Assembly: GCF_019222765.1 (NCBI RefSeq)
Contig: NZ_CP078145.1
Coordinates: 8,370,001-8,434,000 of the forward strand
Length of the DNA stretch: 64,000 bases
Reading direction: 5' to 3'
Source of the DNA: Nocardia iowensis
GTDB taxonomy: Bacteria > Actinomycetota > Actinomycetes > Mycobacteriales > Mycobacteriaceae
This document shows, one piece after another, positions 27,237 to 36,860 of this stretch. The translations under genes were made by a program, and so were the position numbers. The notes under the pieces were generated by a model. The model made no database searches. It was not told the origin of the DNA and saw only the letters and a program-made list of their open reading frames with translations. Numbering within the stretch: position 1 is the first letter of the stretch; each line of letters starts with the position of its first letter.

Positions 27237-29537
27237 GTGGCAGAACTGGCGCTCACCGCTCGACTGAATCCCTCCGCGGCCGACGCACGCCGCGGCGTGG
27301 TGCGACTACACCCCGAGGCGCTGACCGCGCTCGGGCTGCGCGAGTGGGACGGCATAGGGCTCGTCGGATCGCGGCGCACCGCCGCGGTGGTCGGCGTGGC
27401 ACCGGCGGGTTCGCCGGCCGGCGTCGCGCTGCTGGACGACGTGACGCTGTCCAACGCGGGCTTGCGCGAGGACGCGACGGTGGTCGTCGCGCCGGTGACG
27501 GTGTACGGCGCCAGGCAGATCTCGGTGAGCGGCTCGGTGCACGCCACCCGCACCATCCCCGCGGCGACGCTGCGGCAGGCGCTGCTCGGCAAGGTGGTGA
27601 CCGTCGGCGACGCGGTCTCGCTGTTGCCGCGCGATCTCGGTCCCGATATCAGCTCCGCGGCGGCCGCCCAGGCACTGTCGCGCACCTTCGGCATCGCCTG
27701 GACCACCGAGTTGCTCACCGTCACCGCCACCGATCCGCGCGGGCCGGTGAGCGTTCAGCCGAATACCGCGGTCGTCTGGGGCGCGGGCGTGGTGGCGGCC
27801 AGGGACGCCGCCGACCGAGCCATGGCCGGGATTCCGATCCCGCCGGGCGAGGCTTCCCGAGGCGCCACCGAGGCCGCCGCCTTCGAGGGAGCGGCCACCG
27901 CCAACGGCGCACCGGACGGCAGGAGCGCGCCCATCAGGCAAACCGATCCGCAGATCACCGTGAAGGACCTGGCGGGTGCGCACAGCCAGGCGACGAAACT
28001 CACCGAATGGCTCAGCCTCGCGCTCGACGAACCCGAGTTGCTCAAAACTCTCGGCGCCACACCGCGTCTCGGCGTACTGATCACCGGCCCGGCGGGCGTC
28101 GGCAAGGCCACCCTGGCGCGCGCGGTCACCGCGCCGCGCCGCCTCGTCGAATTGGACGGCCCGACGATCGGGGCCGCCGAGAGCGGCACCCGGCTGCGCG
28201 AGGTGGCCAAGGCGGTGGCCGATGTCGGTTCCGGCCAGGGCGGCATCCTGCTGATCACCGATATCGACGCGCTGCTGCCCGCGCAGGCCGAACCGGTCGC
28301 CACGCTCATACTCGATCAGCTGCGGGCCGCGGTCGCCGAACCGTGCGTCGCCTTCCTCGCCACCACGGCGCACCCCGCCGGAATCGACGCGCGGTTGCGC
28401 GCGCCCGACCTGTGCGACCGCGAACTCGCCCTCGCCCTACCCACCGCCACCGTGCGCAAGTCGCTGCTGGAGCAGCTGCTGCGCCGGGTGCCGACGGCGG
28501 AGCTCGAGCTCGACGAGATCGCCGCGCGCACACCCGGATTCGTGGTCTCCGACCTCGCCGCCCTGTGCCGGGAGGCGGCGCTGCGGGCGGCCTCGCGGGC
28601 CAGCAAGGACCACACCGAACCGCAACTGACCCAACCGGATCTGCTCGGCGCGCTGAAAGTGATTCGGCCACTGTCCCGTTCGGGCATGGACGAACTGGCC
28701 ATCGGCAGCCTCAGCCTGGACGAGGTCGGCGACATGGTGCAGACCAAGCAGGCCCTCACCGAAACGGTGCTGTGGCCGCTGCGCCACCCGGATTCGTTCG
28801 CCCGCCTCGGCATCGATCCGCCGCGCGGCGTGCTGCTCTACGGCCCGCCCGGCTGCGGCAAGACCTTCCTGGTGCGGGCGCTGGCGAGCACCGGCCAGCT
28901 CAGCGTGCACACGGTGAAGGGCGCCGAGCTGATGGACAAGTGGGTCGGCTCGTCCGAGCGGGCGGTGCGCGAATTGTTCCAGCGCGCACGCGATTCCGCG
29001 CCGTCGCTGATCTTCCTCGACGAGGTGGACGCGCTGGCCCCGCGGCGCGGCCAGAGCGGTGATTCCGGAGTGGGCGACCGGGTGGTCGCCGCCCTGCTCA
29101 CCGAGCTCGACGGAGTGGAACCGCTGCGCGACGTGGTGGTGCTCGGCGCGACGAACCGGCCCGAGCTGATCGATCCGGCACTGCTGCGGCCGGGACGGCT
29201 GGAACGCCTGGTCTTCGTGCCGCCGCCGGACGGTGCGGCGCGGCTGGAGATCCTGCGGACGGCGGGTCGGTCGGTGCCGCTGGCCGACGACGTCGACCTG
29301 GCCGCCCTGGCCCGCAAGCTCGACGGCTACTCCGCGGCGGACTGTGCCGCACTGTTACGCGAGGCCGCGCTGACCGCGATGCGTCGCGATCTCGACGCCG
29401 CCGATGTCACCGCGGCGGATGTAGCGGCGGCGCGGGCGGTGGTCCGGCCCTCGCTGGACGCGCTGCAGGTCGAGTCGCTGCGTCGCTACGCGGAAACGAG
29501 GGGCCAGCCCACCAGCAGCGAAGGTCGCTACCTATAG
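27237..29537 (+). CDS. Tandem AAA+ ATPase (Cdc48/p97-like)
   Basis: 766 residues. The N-terminal ~200 residues form a double-psi-barrel-like region as in CDC48 proteins, followed by two AAA modules. D1 has Walker A GPAGVGKATLARA (Lys290), but its Walker B reads ILLITDIDAL, with Ile343 where the catalytic Glu should be. D2 is intact: GPPGCGKTFLVRA (Lys542), LIFLDEVDAL (Asp595-Glu596), second region of homology TNRPELIDPALLRPGRLERL. D1 may thus bind ATP structurally while D2 drives unfolding. M. tuberculosis has a similar ATPase beside pssA-psd; here that operon lies 8 kb away. GTG start; substrate unknown. Confidence 0.9.
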   Translation: MAELALTARLNPSAADARRGVVRLHPEALTALGLREWDGIGLVGSRRTAAVVGVAPAGSPAGVALLDDVTLSNAGLREDATVVVAPVTVYGARQISVSGSVHATRTIPAATLRQALLGKVVTVGDAVSLLPRDLGPDISSAAAAQALSRTFGIAWTTELLTVTATDPRGPVSVQPNTAVVWGAGVVAARDAADRAMAGIPIPPGEASRGATEAAAFEGAATANGAPDGRSAPIRQTDPQITVKDLAGAHSQATKLTEWLSLALDEPELLKTLGATPRLGVLITGPAGVGKATLARAVTAPRRLVELDGPTIGAAESGTRLREVAKAVADVGSGQGGILLITDIDALLPAQAEPVATLILDQLRAAVAEPCVAFLATTAHPAGIDARLRAPDLCDRELALALPTATVRKSLLEQLLRRVPTAELELDEIAARTPGFVVSDLAALCREAALRAASRASKDHTEPQLTQPDLLGALKVIRPLSRSGMDELAIGSLSLDEVGDMVQTKQALTETVLWPLRHPDSFARLGIDPPRGVLLYGPPGCGKTFLVRALASTGQLSVHTVKGAELMDKWVGSSERAVRELFQRARDSAPSLIFLDEVDALAPRRGQSGDSGVGDRVVAALLTELDGVEPLRDVVVLGATNRPELIDPALLRPGRLERLVFVPPPDGAARLEILRTAGRSVPLADDVDLAALARKLDGYSAADCAALLREAALTAMRRDLDAADVTAADVAAARAVVRPSLDALQVESLRRYAETRGQPTSSEGRYL

Positions 29538-29539
29538 CC

Positions 29540-29559
29540 GTTGCCGATAAGTCGGCAAC
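29540..29559 (+). terminator. Hairpin after AAA ATPase gene
   Basis: GTTGCCGA-TAAG-TCGGCAAC, perfect 8-bp arms, starting directly after the stop codon. No T-tract; a factor-assisted or weak terminator. Confidence 0.6.
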
Positions 29560-29662
29560 ATGCCGTAAATGGCCACTATCTGGCGCTTCCACAGCTTAGA
29601 CATGCGCTGGCGAAGTGCTGGCAATCGCAGTCGCGCCGGGCGGGCCCAGGTATGTTCGGCAG

Positions 29663-30967
29663 GTGCGGCGGATCGGTGATGCGTTCGATACGGTCACGGC
29701 TTTCTTCGGAGCCGCGGTCGCGGGCGTGACGCTGTTCCTGCCGATCACCTTCAGCTCGATCAGGGACAGCACGCCGTATCAGATTTCCAGCCTGATCAAC
29801 AGCGTGCCGCGCGGCGCGGCGATCGGTGTGATCGTCGCCGTCGCCGTCGCGGTGGTCGTCGGCACCACCGCCCGACCGGCGGTGGCGTGGGTTGCCGCCT
29901 CGTTCGGCTCGGTGGCGCAGCTAATCAATCACATTGCGGGCCGCCATGTTTCGTCTGCCGACATGCTCACCACGCAGAATTACGTCGACTCGGTGTGCGC
30001 CGGGATCCTGCTCGGCGCGCTCGGCGTCGCGGTGCTGCGCAAGCCGCTGCCCGCCGCGGGCTTCGCCATCGGCGGCGTCGGGTTCTTCGTGTTCAGCGAC
30101 CTCGCGGAGTTCCTCGATATCGACGAGGATCCGTTCGCCGTGCTGGAGACCCCACCGAGCTGGCTGATCGGGTTGGCGATGACGCTGCTGATCATCAGCA
30201 CGCTGCGAAATCGGTCGAGCACCGGCGAGCCCGAGCCGCCGAGGATGTCGATCGAGCTTCCGGTGGCGCCGATCCTCGCGGCGATGGTGCTCGCCCTGGT
30301 GATCCTCGCCGTCACCGAATGGCTGCACCGGCAGTTCACCGACGCACCCGCCATCGACCACGCGGTCGATATCGGGCTCACCGCCGCGGCCACGGTGTTC
30401 GCCGCGACGGCCGCGGCCATGCTGTTGCCCGGCCGCGACGGGTGCGCCGTCTATCTGGCGGTCAGCTTGACCGCGGCCGCCGACGCCTTCGGCTACGCCG
30501 TCCGGCCCGGCTGGAGCGTCTGGCCGCTGCTCGCGCTGACCGCCATCGGCATGTTCGCCGGTGCCCGCCGACCCTCGGTGGCGCTGGCCATCGCGCTCCT
30601 CACCGGAATTACCGTCTTCGCCATCCGCACCCCGCCGGACAGCAACTGGGTGCTCTTCTCGGCCGGGAGCGCGATACTCGCCCTCACCGCGGGCTATTGC
30701 TGCAGCACCGCCCGGCCGCGGTACGCCCCGAGCGGCGTGCTGGCGATCACCGCCCTGTACCTGCCGACGGTCATCACCGCACTGCCGGACGACAGCAAGA
30801 GCTGGCAGCTGCCCGACCCCGCGGCACACGACTCGACACCGGGACGCGCCGCGCTGGCGATCGTCCTCGGCAGCGCGGTCGGCATCGCCGTGCTGCACCA
30901 CTTCCGGCCACGCGGCGGGCCACAGCCGACCGGGTCCGCGGCGAATGCAGCGTTAGCGGATGCATAG
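29663..30967 (+). CDS. Polytopic membrane protein of unknown function
   Basis: 434 residues with roughly twelve hydrophobic helices, for example FFGAAVAGVTLFLPITF, GVIVAVAVAVVVG and VAPILAAMVLALVILAV. No transporter or enzyme signature is recognised. One extracytoplasmic-looking loop holds FLDIDEDPFAVLETPPSW. GTG 29663 (VRRIGDAFDTVTAFFG) is preferred as start; GTG 29615 is also in frame and would add 16 non-hydrophobic residues. It lies alone between the AAA gene and the Mrp operon. Confidence 0.72.
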   Translation: MRRIGDAFDTVTAFFGAAVAGVTLFLPITFSSIRDSTPYQISSLINSVPRGAAIGVIVAVAVAVVVGTTARPAVAWVAASFGSVAQLINHIAGRHVSSADMLTTQNYVDSVCAGILLGALGVAVLRKPLPAAGFAIGGVGFFVFSDLAEFLDIDEDPFAVLETPPSWLIGLAMTLLIISTLRNRSSTGEPEPPRMSIELPVAPILAAMVLALVILAVTEWLHRQFTDAPAIDHAVDIGLTAAATVFAATAAAMLLPGRDGCAVYLAVSLTAAADAFGYAVRPGWSVWPLLALTAIGMFAGARRPSVALAIALLTGITVFAIRTPPDSNWVLFSAGSAILALTAGYCCSTARPRYAPSGVLAITALYLPTVITALPDDSKSWQLPDPAAHDSTPGRAALAIVLGSAVGIAVLHHFRPRGGPQPTGSAANAALADA

Positions 30968-31079
30968 CCCCACCAGCAGATCATGGCCGACGCCATACCC
31001 GGCGCAACCCCGGAAAGCGCCAGGCTCCACGTAGGATTGTCCCGCGCAACCCCGCCGCCCCTACCCGACGGAGTGCAGT

Positions 31080-34022
31080 TTGCTCGCAATCCTGCTTGCC
31101 CTCGCCGCAGCCGCGCTCGTCGCACCGCTGTGGGTAAGGGCGCTGGGGCGCAACGCTTTCTACGTGCTTGCGCTGGTCCCGCTCGGCAGCCTCGGCTGGG
31201 TGTTCGCGAATTGGGGTAGCACACAGCGGGTTCGGCTGGCGTGGGCGCCGAGCATCGAGATGAACATCGATCTGCGGTTCGATTCGCTCGCCGCGGTCAT
31301 GTCGGTGCTGGTGCTCGGCATCGGTGCGCTGATCTTGGGCTACTGCGCCCGATATTTCGAGGACGACGAACCCCGCCTCGGGGTGTTCGCCGCCGAGCTG
31401 GTCGGCTTCACCGGGGCCATGTTCGGGCTGGTGACCAGCGACAACATGCTGTTGCTCTTCGTCTTCTGGGAAGTGACGACAGTGCTGTCGTTCCTGCTCG
31501 TCGGCCACAATGCCGAGCAGGCGAACAGTCGGCGCGCGGCCATCCAGGCGCTGCTGGTGACCGCAGCGGGCGGGCTGGCCATGCTGGTCGGCCTGATCAT
31601 CCTCGGTGAGGCGAACGACAGCTACCTGCTCTCCGATCTGCTGGCCCGCGCGCAACCACCGACGGGCCTCGCGGTGAATGTCGCGGTGGTGCTGATCCTG
31701 ATCGGCGCGCTCAGTAAGTCCGCGGTGGTGCCGCTGCATTTCTGGTTGCCCGGCGCGATGGCGGCGCCGACGCCGGTCAGCGCGTACCTGCATGCCGCCG
31801 CCATGGTGAAGGCCGGTGTGTATCTGGTGGCGCGACTGGCGCCGGTGTTCGCGGACAACCCGGTCTGGCATCCGCTCGTGCTCACCCTCGGGGTGGCGTC
31901 GATGCTGCTCGCCGGGTTGCGCTCGCTCGAAGTCGTCGATCTGAAGCTGGTGCTGGCGTTCGGCACGGTCAGCCAGCTGGGATTCCTGATCGTGCTGGTC
32001 GGCATCGGCACGCCGGACGCGGCGCTGGCCGGTATCGCGCTGATCGTGGCGCACGCGTTGTTCAAGGCGTGCCTGTTCATGGTCGTCGGGATCATCGATC
32101 ACGGCGCGGGCACCCGCGATCTGCGCCGACTGTCCGGGCTGGGACGCCGGGCGCCGGTGCTGTGCGGCATCACGGTGCTGGCCGCATTGAGCATGGCCGG
32201 GATCCCGCCGCTGGTCGGTTTCGTCGGGAAGGAAAGCGCGCTCGCCGCGATCCTGGACACCGATACCCTCGCCGAGCCCGCCCGGGTGGCACTGGCGGTC
32301 GGTGTGGTGCTCGGGTCGATGTTGACCGTCGGCTACAGCATTCGCTTCGTCTGGGGCGCTTTCGCGGACAAAGAAGAGATCGCGCGGCCCGCCGCGCACG
32401 GCGCGCATCGGGTTCGCCGGGTCGCCGACTACGCCGCCGAAAAACACCGGCCGACAGTGGATTCCGATGACTCGGGCAGCGGAGATCAGTACGTGCCAGC
32501 GGACGGCGGGTGGCACGCACCTGGGGCGCTGTTCGTGGCATCACCCGCGATCCTCGCGGTGGCGAGCCTCGCCGCCGGTCTGGCGGCTCCGTGGATGGAC
32601 CGCCTGCTGAGCCCATACGCGGAAACCTTTACCGCCGACCTGCTTTCGTCGCTGTCCCTGTGGCACGGCGTGACTCTCCCACTGGCGCTGACGGTTCTGG
32701 TCATCGTCGGCGGCATCGCGCTGTTCCAACTGCGCGATCGACTCAGGGACCCCACGCGGCCGCGACTCGGCAACGCCGACCGCGCCTACGACGCCACCCT
32801 GCGCGCCATGGACCGGCTGTCGCTGCGAATGACCGGGGCGGTGCAGCGCGGATCGCTGCCGCTGAGCCAGGCGACCATCCTCGGCACGCTGATCATCCTG
32901 CCGTCGGTTCTGCTCGCCCTCGGCACCCGCACCGGAGTCGAACTGCGCCTGTGGGATTCGCCGCTACAGGCGGTGATCGGCGGGATCATGGTGGCCATGG
33001 CACTCGGCGCGACGGTGCTGCGCAACCGGCTGGCCAGCGTGCTCGTCGTCGGCGTGACCGGCTACGGCTGCGGCGTGATCTTCGCCTTGCACGGCGCGCC
33101 CGATCTCGCGCTGACCCAATTCCTGGTCGAGACACTGACTCTGGTGATCTTCGTGCTGGTATTGCGCGCGTTCCCGGCGGAAATCGAGGAGAGCAAGGCG
33201 ACCGCGTTCAAGGCGCGCCGAGCGATCCTGGCGGGGCTGGTCGGCACGGCCGTCACGGTGCTCGGCGCGTTCGCCGTCGCCGCCCGCACCGCCGAACCGA
33301 TCTGGCACCGAATCCCCGATGCCGCATATCAATTCGGCGGCGGCAAGAACGCCGTCAATGTGCTGCTCGTCGACATCCGCGCCTGGGACACCCTCGGCGA
33401 GATCTCGGTGCTGGTGGTCGCCGCGACCGGCGTCGCCTCACTGGTGTTCCGCAGCCGCCGCTTCGGCAGCGCGCCGCGCGCCGCGGATTCGCCGCACTAC
33501 GACCCGGATCTGGTGAGCTGGCTGCCCGCCGGACGGCTGGTCGATCGCGCGGACCGCTCGATGGTCATGCAGATCACCACCCGGCTGGTGTTCCCCACCA
33601 TCATGGTGCTCTCGGTGTACTTCTTCTTCTCCGGCCACAACGCGCCGGGCGGCGGCTTCGCGGGCGGCCTCACCGCCGGGCTCGCGCTGACGCTGCGCTA
33701 TCTCGCCGGCGGCCGCTACGAACTCGGCGAGGCGCTGCCGGTCGACGCGGGGCACCTGCTCGGCGCCGGTCTGACGCTGTCCGCCGGAACCGCCGTCACC
33801 TCACTGTTTTTCGGCGCGCCACCGCTGTCCTCGGCGATCTTCGAGGTGACGCTGCCGGTGCTCGGTCACCTCAAACTGGTGACCGCGCTGTTCTTCGATC
33901 TCGGCGTCTACCTGATCGTCGTCGGCCTGGTGCTCGATGTGCTGCGCAGCCTCGGCGCGCGACTGGACAGCGAGCTGCCGGTGAGCGAAACCGTCTCGGC
34001 GAAGGGAGGTTCCGCGCAATGA
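31080..34022 (+). CDS. mrpA: Mrp Na+/H+ antiporter subunit A, fused to subunit B
   Basis: 980 residues. Subunit A is the largest part of the Mrp complex, which exchanges Na+ for H+ across the membrane and is related to complex I. The ion-pumping core is visible: FGLVTSDNMLLLFVFWEVTT, STLL-like VGHNAEQANSRRAAIQALLV, the Lys helix GALSKSAVVPLHFWLP, and the broken helix with HAAAMVKAGVYLVARL. The last ~150 residues, from ITTRLVFPTIMVLSVYFFFS with FSGHNAPGGGFAGGL, are an MnhB domain, so B is fused to A. A TTG start is used (GGAG 7 bases upstream). It begins a six-gene operon. Confidence 0.93.
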   Translation: MLAILLALAAAALVAPLWVRALGRNAFYVLALVPLGSLGWVFANWGSTQRVRLAWAPSIEMNIDLRFDSLAAVMSVLVLGIGALILGYCARYFEDDEPRLGVFAAELVGFTGAMFGLVTSDNMLLLFVFWEVTTVLSFLLVGHNAEQANSRRAAIQALLVTAAGGLAMLVGLIILGEANDSYLLSDLLARAQPPTGLAVNVAVVLILIGALSKSAVVPLHFWLPGAMAAPTPVSAYLHAAAMVKAGVYLVARLAPVFADNPVWHPLVLTLGVASMLLAGLRSLEVVDLKLVLAFGTVSQLGFLIVLVGIGTPDAALAGIALIVAHALFKACLFMVVGIIDHGAGTRDLRRLSGLGRRAPVLCGITVLAALSMAGIPPLVGFVGKESALAAILDTDTLAEPARVALAVGVVLGSMLTVGYSIRFVWGAFADKEEIARPAAHGAHRVRRVADYAAEKHRPTVDSDDSGSGDQYVPADGGWHAPGALFVASPAILAVASLAAGLAAPWMDRLLSPYAETFTADLLSSLSLWHGVTLPLALTVLVIVGGIALFQLRDRLRDPTRPRLGNADRAYDATLRAMDRLSLRMTGAVQRGSLPLSQATILGTLIILPSVLLALGTRTGVELRLWDSPLQAVIGGIMVAMALGATVLRNRLASVLVVGVTGYGCGVIFALHGAPDLALTQFLVETLTLVIFVLVLRAFPAEIEESKATAFKARRAILAGLVGTAVTVLGAFAVAARTAEPIWHRIPDAAYQFGGGKNAVNVLLVDIRAWDTLGEISVLVVAATGVASLVFRSRRFGSAPRAADSPHYDPDLVSWLPAGRLVDRADRSMVMQITTRLVFPTIMVLSVYFFFSGHNAPGGGFAGGLTAGLALTLRYLAGGRYELGEALPVDAGHLLGAGLTLSAGTAVTSLFFGAPPLSSAIFEVTLPVLGHLKLVTALFFDLGVYLIVVGLVLDVLRSLGARLDSELPVSETVSAKGGSAQ

Positions 34023-34402
34023 CCGCCAATCTCACGCTGCTGGTCGTCATCGGGGTACTGGTCGCCTGTGGCGTGTATCTGATCCTCGAACGCGCGGTGT
34101 CGAAGATGCTGCTCGGCATGATCCTGTTCGGCAACGCGGTGAACCTGCTGATCATCACCCTCGGCGGCCCCGACGGCCGGGCACCCATCCAGGGCCAGAC
34201 CGACACCACCCAGCGCGACACCGCCGACCCGCTCGCCCAGGCCATGGTGCTCACCGCGATCGTGATCACCATGGGGCTCGCGGCGTTCGTGCTCGCCCTC
34301 GCCTATCGCTCCTTCATGCTCACCACCACCGACGATGTCGGAAACGATCAGGAAGACATCGACGTCGCCCGCCGGCGTGCGGGAGAGGACCCGGAAGATT
34401 GA
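34019..34402 (+). CDS. mrpC: Mrp antiporter subunit C
   Basis: 127 residues, three transmembrane helices, homologous to complex I subunit NuoK. Conserved stretches are VACGVYLILERAVSKMLLGM, GNAVNLLIITLGG and DPLAQAMVLTAIVITMGLAA. The ATG overlaps the mrpA stop (ATGA), showing translational coupling. The RBS, GGGAGG, lies inside the end of mrpA. The hydrophilic C-terminal tail (DDVGNDQEDIDVARRRAGED) is cytoplasmic. Confidence 0.93.
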   Translation: MTANLTLLVVIGVLVACGVYLILERAVSKMLLGMILFGNAVNLLIITLGGPDGRAPIQGQTDTTQRDTADPLAQAMVLTAIVITMGLAAFVLALAYRSFMLTTTDDVGNDQEDIDVARRRAGEDPED

Positions 34403-36018
34403 GCCTCATCCTCTCCCCCGGCCTGCTGCCGATCCTGATGCCGCTGCCCGTACTGGTGCCGTTGCTCGCGGCCGCTGGCACCCTGGTCTTCGGGCGCAGG
34501 CCGCGGACCCAGCGCACGCTGATGCTCGGCGCGCTCAGCGGCGTGGTCGTCATCTGCGGGTTGCTGCTGTATCTGGTCGACCGGGACGGCACCACGGCGC
34601 TGCAGGTCGGCAACTGGGAGACCCCGATCGGCATCACGCTGGTGGTCGACCGGCTGTCCGCGGGGATGCTGCTGGTCTCGTCCATCGTGCTGCTCGCCGT
34701 CGCCCTCTACGGTTCGGGACAGAACATTCGCGACGGCGACGAGCGCCAGCCCACCTCGATCTACCGGCCCACCTACCTGGTGCTGACCGGTGGCGTTTCG
34801 GCCGCCTTCCTGGCCGGTGATCTGTTCAACCTGTTCGTCGGCTTCGAGATCCTGCTGGCGGCGTCGTTCGTACTGCTGACCGTCGGCGGTACCGAGGAAC
34901 GGATCCGCGCCGGGGTTTCCTATGTGATGGTGTCCATGCTGGCCTCGCTGATCTTCCTTACCGGCATCGGCATGACCTACGCGGCCACCGGCACGCTGAA
35001 CCTGGCCCAGCTGGCCCAGCGATTCGGTGCGGTGCCAGAGGGCACCCGTACGGCGATCTACGCGGTGCTGCTGGTGGCGTTCGGCATCAAGGCGGCGGTG
35101 TTCCCGCTGTCGAACTGGCTGCCCGACTCCTACCCCACCGCGCCCGCGCCGGTCACGGCGGTGTTCGCCGGTCTGCTCACCAAAGTCGGTGTGTACGCGA
35201 TCATCCGGACCCACTCGCTGCTGTTCCCCGGCGGCGAGTTCGACACCATCCTGCTGGTCTGCGGGCTGTTCACCATGCTGGTCGGCATCTTCGGCGCGAT
35301 CGCGCAGAGCGATATCCGGCGACTGCTGTCGTTCACCCTGGTCAGCCACATCGGGTACATGATCTTCGGCGTCGGGCTGGCCAGCACGGCCGGGCTGGCC
35401 GGTGCGGTTTTCTATGTGGCACACCACATTCTGGTGCAGACGGCACTGTTCCTGGTGGTCGGCCTGATCGAACGGCAGGCGGGCTCGACCTCGCTGCGCA
35501 GGCTCGGCGGCTTGGCGACCGCGAGTCCACTGCTGGCCGTACTGTTCCTGATTCCCGCGCTGAATCTCGGTGGTATACCGCCGTTCTCGGGATTCATCGG
35601 CAAGGTCGCGCTGTTGCAGGCGGGTGCGGCGGACGGCAGCGTGCTGGCCTGGACGCTGGTGGCGGGCTCGGTGCTGACCAGCCTGCTCACGCTGTACGCC
35701 ATTGCGCGGGTGTGGAGCAAGGCCTTCTGGCGGCCGCGCGCCGAGGCGCCGGAAGGCCATCTCACCGCCGCGAAACCACCGTCGCTGATCGAGGATTCGA
35801 CCGACGTGCTCTACGACGAACGCACCCATCCCGGCCGCATGCCGCTGCTGATGGTCGGCTCGACGGCGGCTTTGGTGGCCGTCGGGCTCAGCCTGACCGT
35901 GCTCGCGGGCCCGATCCTCGGCATCGCCGACCGAGCGGCCGCGGATCTGCGTGATCCCGGCGTGTATATCACCGCGGTCCTCGGCAATTCGGCCGCCGAA
36001 CCGGGAGCGGGCCGATGA
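34399..36018 (+). CDS. mrpD: Mrp antiporter subunit D
   Basis: 539 residues, about fourteen helices, homologous to complex I NuoM/NuoN antiporter-like subunits. Motifs include GDLFNLFVGFEILLAASFVL, the Lys-bearing helix FGIKAAVFPLSNWLPDSYPT, and the His/Lys helix LLTKVGVYAIIRTHSLLF. TTG at 34399 overlaps the mrpC stop codon TGA, which leaves no space for another start, so the rare TTG seems real. Together with MrpA it carries the ion-translocating modules. The long loop near 455-495 is hydrophilic. Confidence 0.93.
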   Translation: MSLILSPGLLPILMPLPVLVPLLAAAGTLVFGRRPRTQRTLMLGALSGVVVICGLLLYLVDRDGTTALQVGNWETPIGITLVVDRLSAGMLLVSSIVLLAVALYGSGQNIRDGDERQPTSIYRPTYLVLTGGVSAAFLAGDLFNLFVGFEILLAASFVLLTVGGTEERIRAGVSYVMVSMLASLIFLTGIGMTYAATGTLNLAQLAQRFGAVPEGTRTAIYAVLLVAFGIKAAVFPLSNWLPDSYPTAPAPVTAVFAGLLTKVGVYAIIRTHSLLFPGGEFDTILLVCGLFTMLVGIFGAIAQSDIRRLLSFTLVSHIGYMIFGVGLASTAGLAGAVFYVAHHILVQTALFLVVGLIERQAGSTSLRRLGGLATASPLLAVLFLIPALNLGGIPPFSGFIGKVALLQAGAADGSVLAWTLVAGSVLTSLLTLYAIARVWSKAFWRPRAEAPEGHLTAAKPPSLIEDSTDVLYDERTHPGRMPLLMVGSTAALVAVGLSLTVLAGPILGIADRAAADLRDPGVYITAVLGNSAAEPGAGR

Positions 36019-36566
36019 GCGGGGTGAGCCGCGAGACCGTGGTGCGGATCGGCGTGCTGAGCTGGCTCACCGTCGTATGGATCGCGCTGTGGGGCGATCT
36101 CAGCGTGGCCAATCTGCTGGCCGGGCTCGCGGTGGGCGCGCTGATCATGGTGGCGCTGCCATTGCCGAGGGTGCCGGTGAACGGGCGGCTGCATCCGTTG
36201 TCCATGGTCGAATTGATCGTGGTGGCAACGTATTACGCGATCGAGTCCAGCTTGCAGGTGGCCTGGTTCGCGGTCCGGCCCGCACCGCCGCCGGTCTCCG
36301 GCGTGCTGCGGGTGTACTTGAGCACCAAATCCGATCTGGTGCTGGTGCTGTGCACCGACCTGCTGAATCTGATCCCTGGCACCATGGTGCTGGAGATCGA
36401 TCGGCGGCGCTGCGTCGTCTACGTGCATGTGCTCGACGTGAGCAGCGACGCGGCGGTGGACAAGTTCTACCGCACGACGCGGCGCCTGGAAAAACTGCTC
36501 ATCTCGTCGTTCGAGCGTCATTCCGAATGGCGTTCCAGCACGCCACCGCCGGAGGTGTTCCCGTGA
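36015..36566 (+). CDS. mrpE: Mrp antiporter subunit E
   Basis: 183 residues. Three N-terminal helices (RIGVLSWLTVVWIALWG, LAGLAVGALIMVALPL, LIVVATYYAIESSLQVAW) are followed by a cytoplasmic domain with LCTDLLNLIPGTMVLEIDRR, the MnhE signature. The ATG overlaps the mrpD stop by four bases. MrpE is needed for stable assembly of the complex in other bacteria. The length is slightly greater than the common ~160 residues. Confidence 0.93.
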   Translation: MSGVSRETVVRIGVLSWLTVVWIALWGDLSVANLLAGLAVGALIMVALPLPRVPVNGRLHPLSMVELIVVATYYAIESSLQVAWFAVRPAPPPVSGVLRVYLSTKSDLVLVLCTDLLNLIPGTMVLEIDRRRCVVYVHVLDVSSDAAVDKFYRTTRRLEKLLISSFERHSEWRSSTPPPEVFP

Positions 36567-36823
36567 CCGTTGTCGCCATCGTGGCCGGTGTCATGCTGAT
36601 GGCCGCCGCCGTGATCACCAGCTATCGCATTCTCGCCGGGCCGAGCACGCTGGACCGGGTCGTCGGGATCGACTCGCTGATGGCGATCGCCGCGTCCGGG
36701 CTTGCCGTCTGGGCGGCCTACAGCGAGGACACCACCGTGATCCCGGCGATCATCGCGCTGGCCCTGGTCGGTTTCCTCGGCTCGGCCGCCGTCTCCCGCT
36801 TCCGGGTGAGTGACGAGCCATGA
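36563..36823 (+). CDS. mrpF: Mrp antiporter subunit F
   Basis: 86 residues, three helices. The sequence VVAIVAGVMLMAAAVITSYR, GPSTLDRVVGIDSL and the final FLGSAAVSRF match MnhF. GTG 36563 overlaps the mrpE stop (GTGA). The Asp of TLDRVVGIDS is conserved in the family. It belongs to the membrane part of the complex. Confidence 0.92.
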   Translation: MTVVAIVAGVMLMAAAVITSYRILAGPSTLDRVVGIDSLMAIAASGLAVWAAYSEDTTVIPAIIALALVGFLGSAAVSRFRVSDEP

Positions 36824-36860
36824 CACTGCGACCGAGCCCACCGATGACGCGGAGGCACCG

